A DNA stretch of 64,000 nt from assembly GCA_965267505.1 (NCBI GenBank), contig OZ254081.1, positions 1,612,001-1,676,000 of the forward strand, read 5' to 3'. Of this stretch, positions 63,177 through 64,000 are shown piece by piece. The stretch comes from JANQHS01 sp965267505 (GTDB lineage Bacteria; Bacteroidota; Bacteroidia; Cytophagales; CCMP332). Position 1 is the first letter of the stretch; each line of letters starts with the position of its first letter. Both the position numbers and the translations under genes were made by a program. The notes beneath the pieces were generated by a model. That model was not told the origin of the DNA. It saw nothing but the letters and a program-made list of their open reading frames with translations, and did no database searches.

Positions 63177-63962
63177 ATGAGAAAAAATATTTTAAATAAA
63201 CCGTATCGAAAATTAAGGTCGGTTTATAATAGTTGGGGAAGTAAAAAGAAGTGTTATGTATGTGGGAGGACTTTTGCCTTTTTCCATAAATACAGAGATG
63301 GCATCAAGGATATCCCTGAATTCCGTCAAAGACTTCAATTCGTAGGAAGCGATGTTGAAAATTTTAGATGCCCTTATTGCACAGCGACAGATAGGGAGAG
63401 ACACTTATTCATGTTCTTCGACAAAATAGGCCTTTGGCAAAAAGTTAAAGGCTCGGATGTTTTACATTTTGCTCCGGAACGAAATCTTCGAAAAAAGATC
63501 CACTCACTTGGACCAGGGAGGTATATCATGGGCGATGTGGCCCCAAAGGACGAGGAGATACAAAATATTGACGCCACAAAGATCCAGTTTGACGATGATT
63601 CGTTTGACCTGATCATTTGCAATCATGTGCTTGAACATATTCCGGAACATAAAACCGCGATGAAGGAACTCAATAGGGTTTTGAAACCCGGAGGAACCGC
63701 CATTCTTCAAACCCCCTATTCCAAAACTCTAAAAAGGACTTTCCAGGATGAAAATCTGAATACCGATGAAGATCGCTTGTTCTTTTATGGTGAGACCGAC
63801 CACTTTAGGATATTTTCTGAAGAGCAATTTTTTGAAGAGCTTGAAAGCGCAGGTTTTAGGCTCAAAATTGTACGTAATGACGAGTTCTTTGACAAAAATG
63901 AGTCCTCATATTTTGGAATAAATAGTATTGAAGACCTGGTTAGAGTGGAAAATCCTCTCTGA
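63177..63962 (+). CDS. zinc-ribbon-like class I SAM-dependent methyltransferase
   Basis: 261 residues. A four-cysteine N-terminal segment, CYVCGRTFAFF and FRCPYCTATDRERH, looks like a zinc ribbon, interrupted by about 40 residues. A methyltransferase domain follows with VLHFAPERNL, RYIMGDVAPKDEEIQNIDAT and SFDLIICNHVLEHIPEHKTA, then LNRVLKPGGTAILQTPY. The motif I region differs from the classical G-x-G-x-G, as is usual in this subgroup often found beside glycosyltransferases in surface polysaccharide loci. The substrate is unknown. The last 38 bases of the window hold nothing recognisable. Confidence 0.82.
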   Translation: MRKNILNKPYRKLRSVYNSWGSKKKCYVCGRTFAFFHKYRDGIKDIPEFRQRLQFVGSDVENFRCPYCTATDRERHLFMFFDKIGLWQKVKGSDVLHFAPERNLRKKIHSLGPGRYIMGDVAPKDEEIQNIDATKIQFDDDSFDLIICNHVLEHIPEHKTAMKELNRVLKPGGTAILQTPYSKTLKRTFQDENLNTDEDRLFFYGETDHFRIFSEEQFFEELESAGFRLKIVRNDEFFDKNESSYFGINSIEDLVRVENPL

Positions 63963-64000
63963 CAGTCTTCAGGGGTAAAGGCCATCTACGGATCTAAAAA

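Overview
This window comes from a Bacteroidota chromosome, most likely a Flavobacteriales-like lineage. The signs are three type IX secretion (T9SS) substrates, a PorP/SprF-family protein, TAnnTTTG-type -7 promoter elements, a SecA without the usual C-terminal zinc-binding tail, and few Shine-Dalgarno sites. Genes are tightly packed, with many 1-4 nt stop/start overlaps and an unusual number of TTG starts. I saw no transposase, integrase, phage gene, rRNA or CRISPR array.

Layout. 1-2992 (-): the N-terminal part of a secreted SprB-repeat protein that runs off the left edge. 3054-11562 (-): a housekeeping cluster (rhomboid protease, polyprenyl synthase, RNase R, an orphan double ABC ATPase, LipB, ManA, Pgi). 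11593-18944: UPF0102 protein, DEDDy exonuclease, M14 carboxypeptidase, lipoate ligase, YaaA, RNase D, NRDE protein and a secreted M28 peptidase. 19094-34938 (+): a 4,930-residue T9SS adhesin-like protein translationally coupled to a PorP/SprF protein and closed by a strong terminator. 34970-44233 (-): TM2 and DUF2752 proteins, a sorbosone-dehydrogenase-like protein, a TonB-dependent receptor, an M20 amidohydrolase, a SPOR-like lipoprotein and SecA.

44347-47030 is the accessory spot. A tRNA-Val(GAC) is followed by a C5-cytosine methyltransferase with a partner gene that is probably a restriction enzyme. A decayed copy of the tRNA 3' end and its terminator lies on the far side. 47042-54213 holds a methyltransferase, a GNAT and an oxidative-stress neighbourhood: a lipoprotein-type KatG divergent from OxyR with an OxyR-box-like site between them, two DinB-fold proteins, a pirin and a double-CDGSH protein. 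54468-63962 carries a type A-CTD secreted protein, a ZIP transporter, a PspC/GyrI/ABC exporter operon, DUF2461, TruA, a DEAD-box helicase and a zinc-ribbon methyltransferase.

The most striking signal is inside the giant gene. An 852-bp, three-module unit is present three times in tandem with no difference visible by eye. It is flanked on each side by a diverged copy of the same three-module order, so one gene shows both old and very recent repeat expansion. No clearly new multi-gene system is proven; the giant adhesin/SprF pair and the tRNA-flanked modification locus are the best candidates for follow-up.
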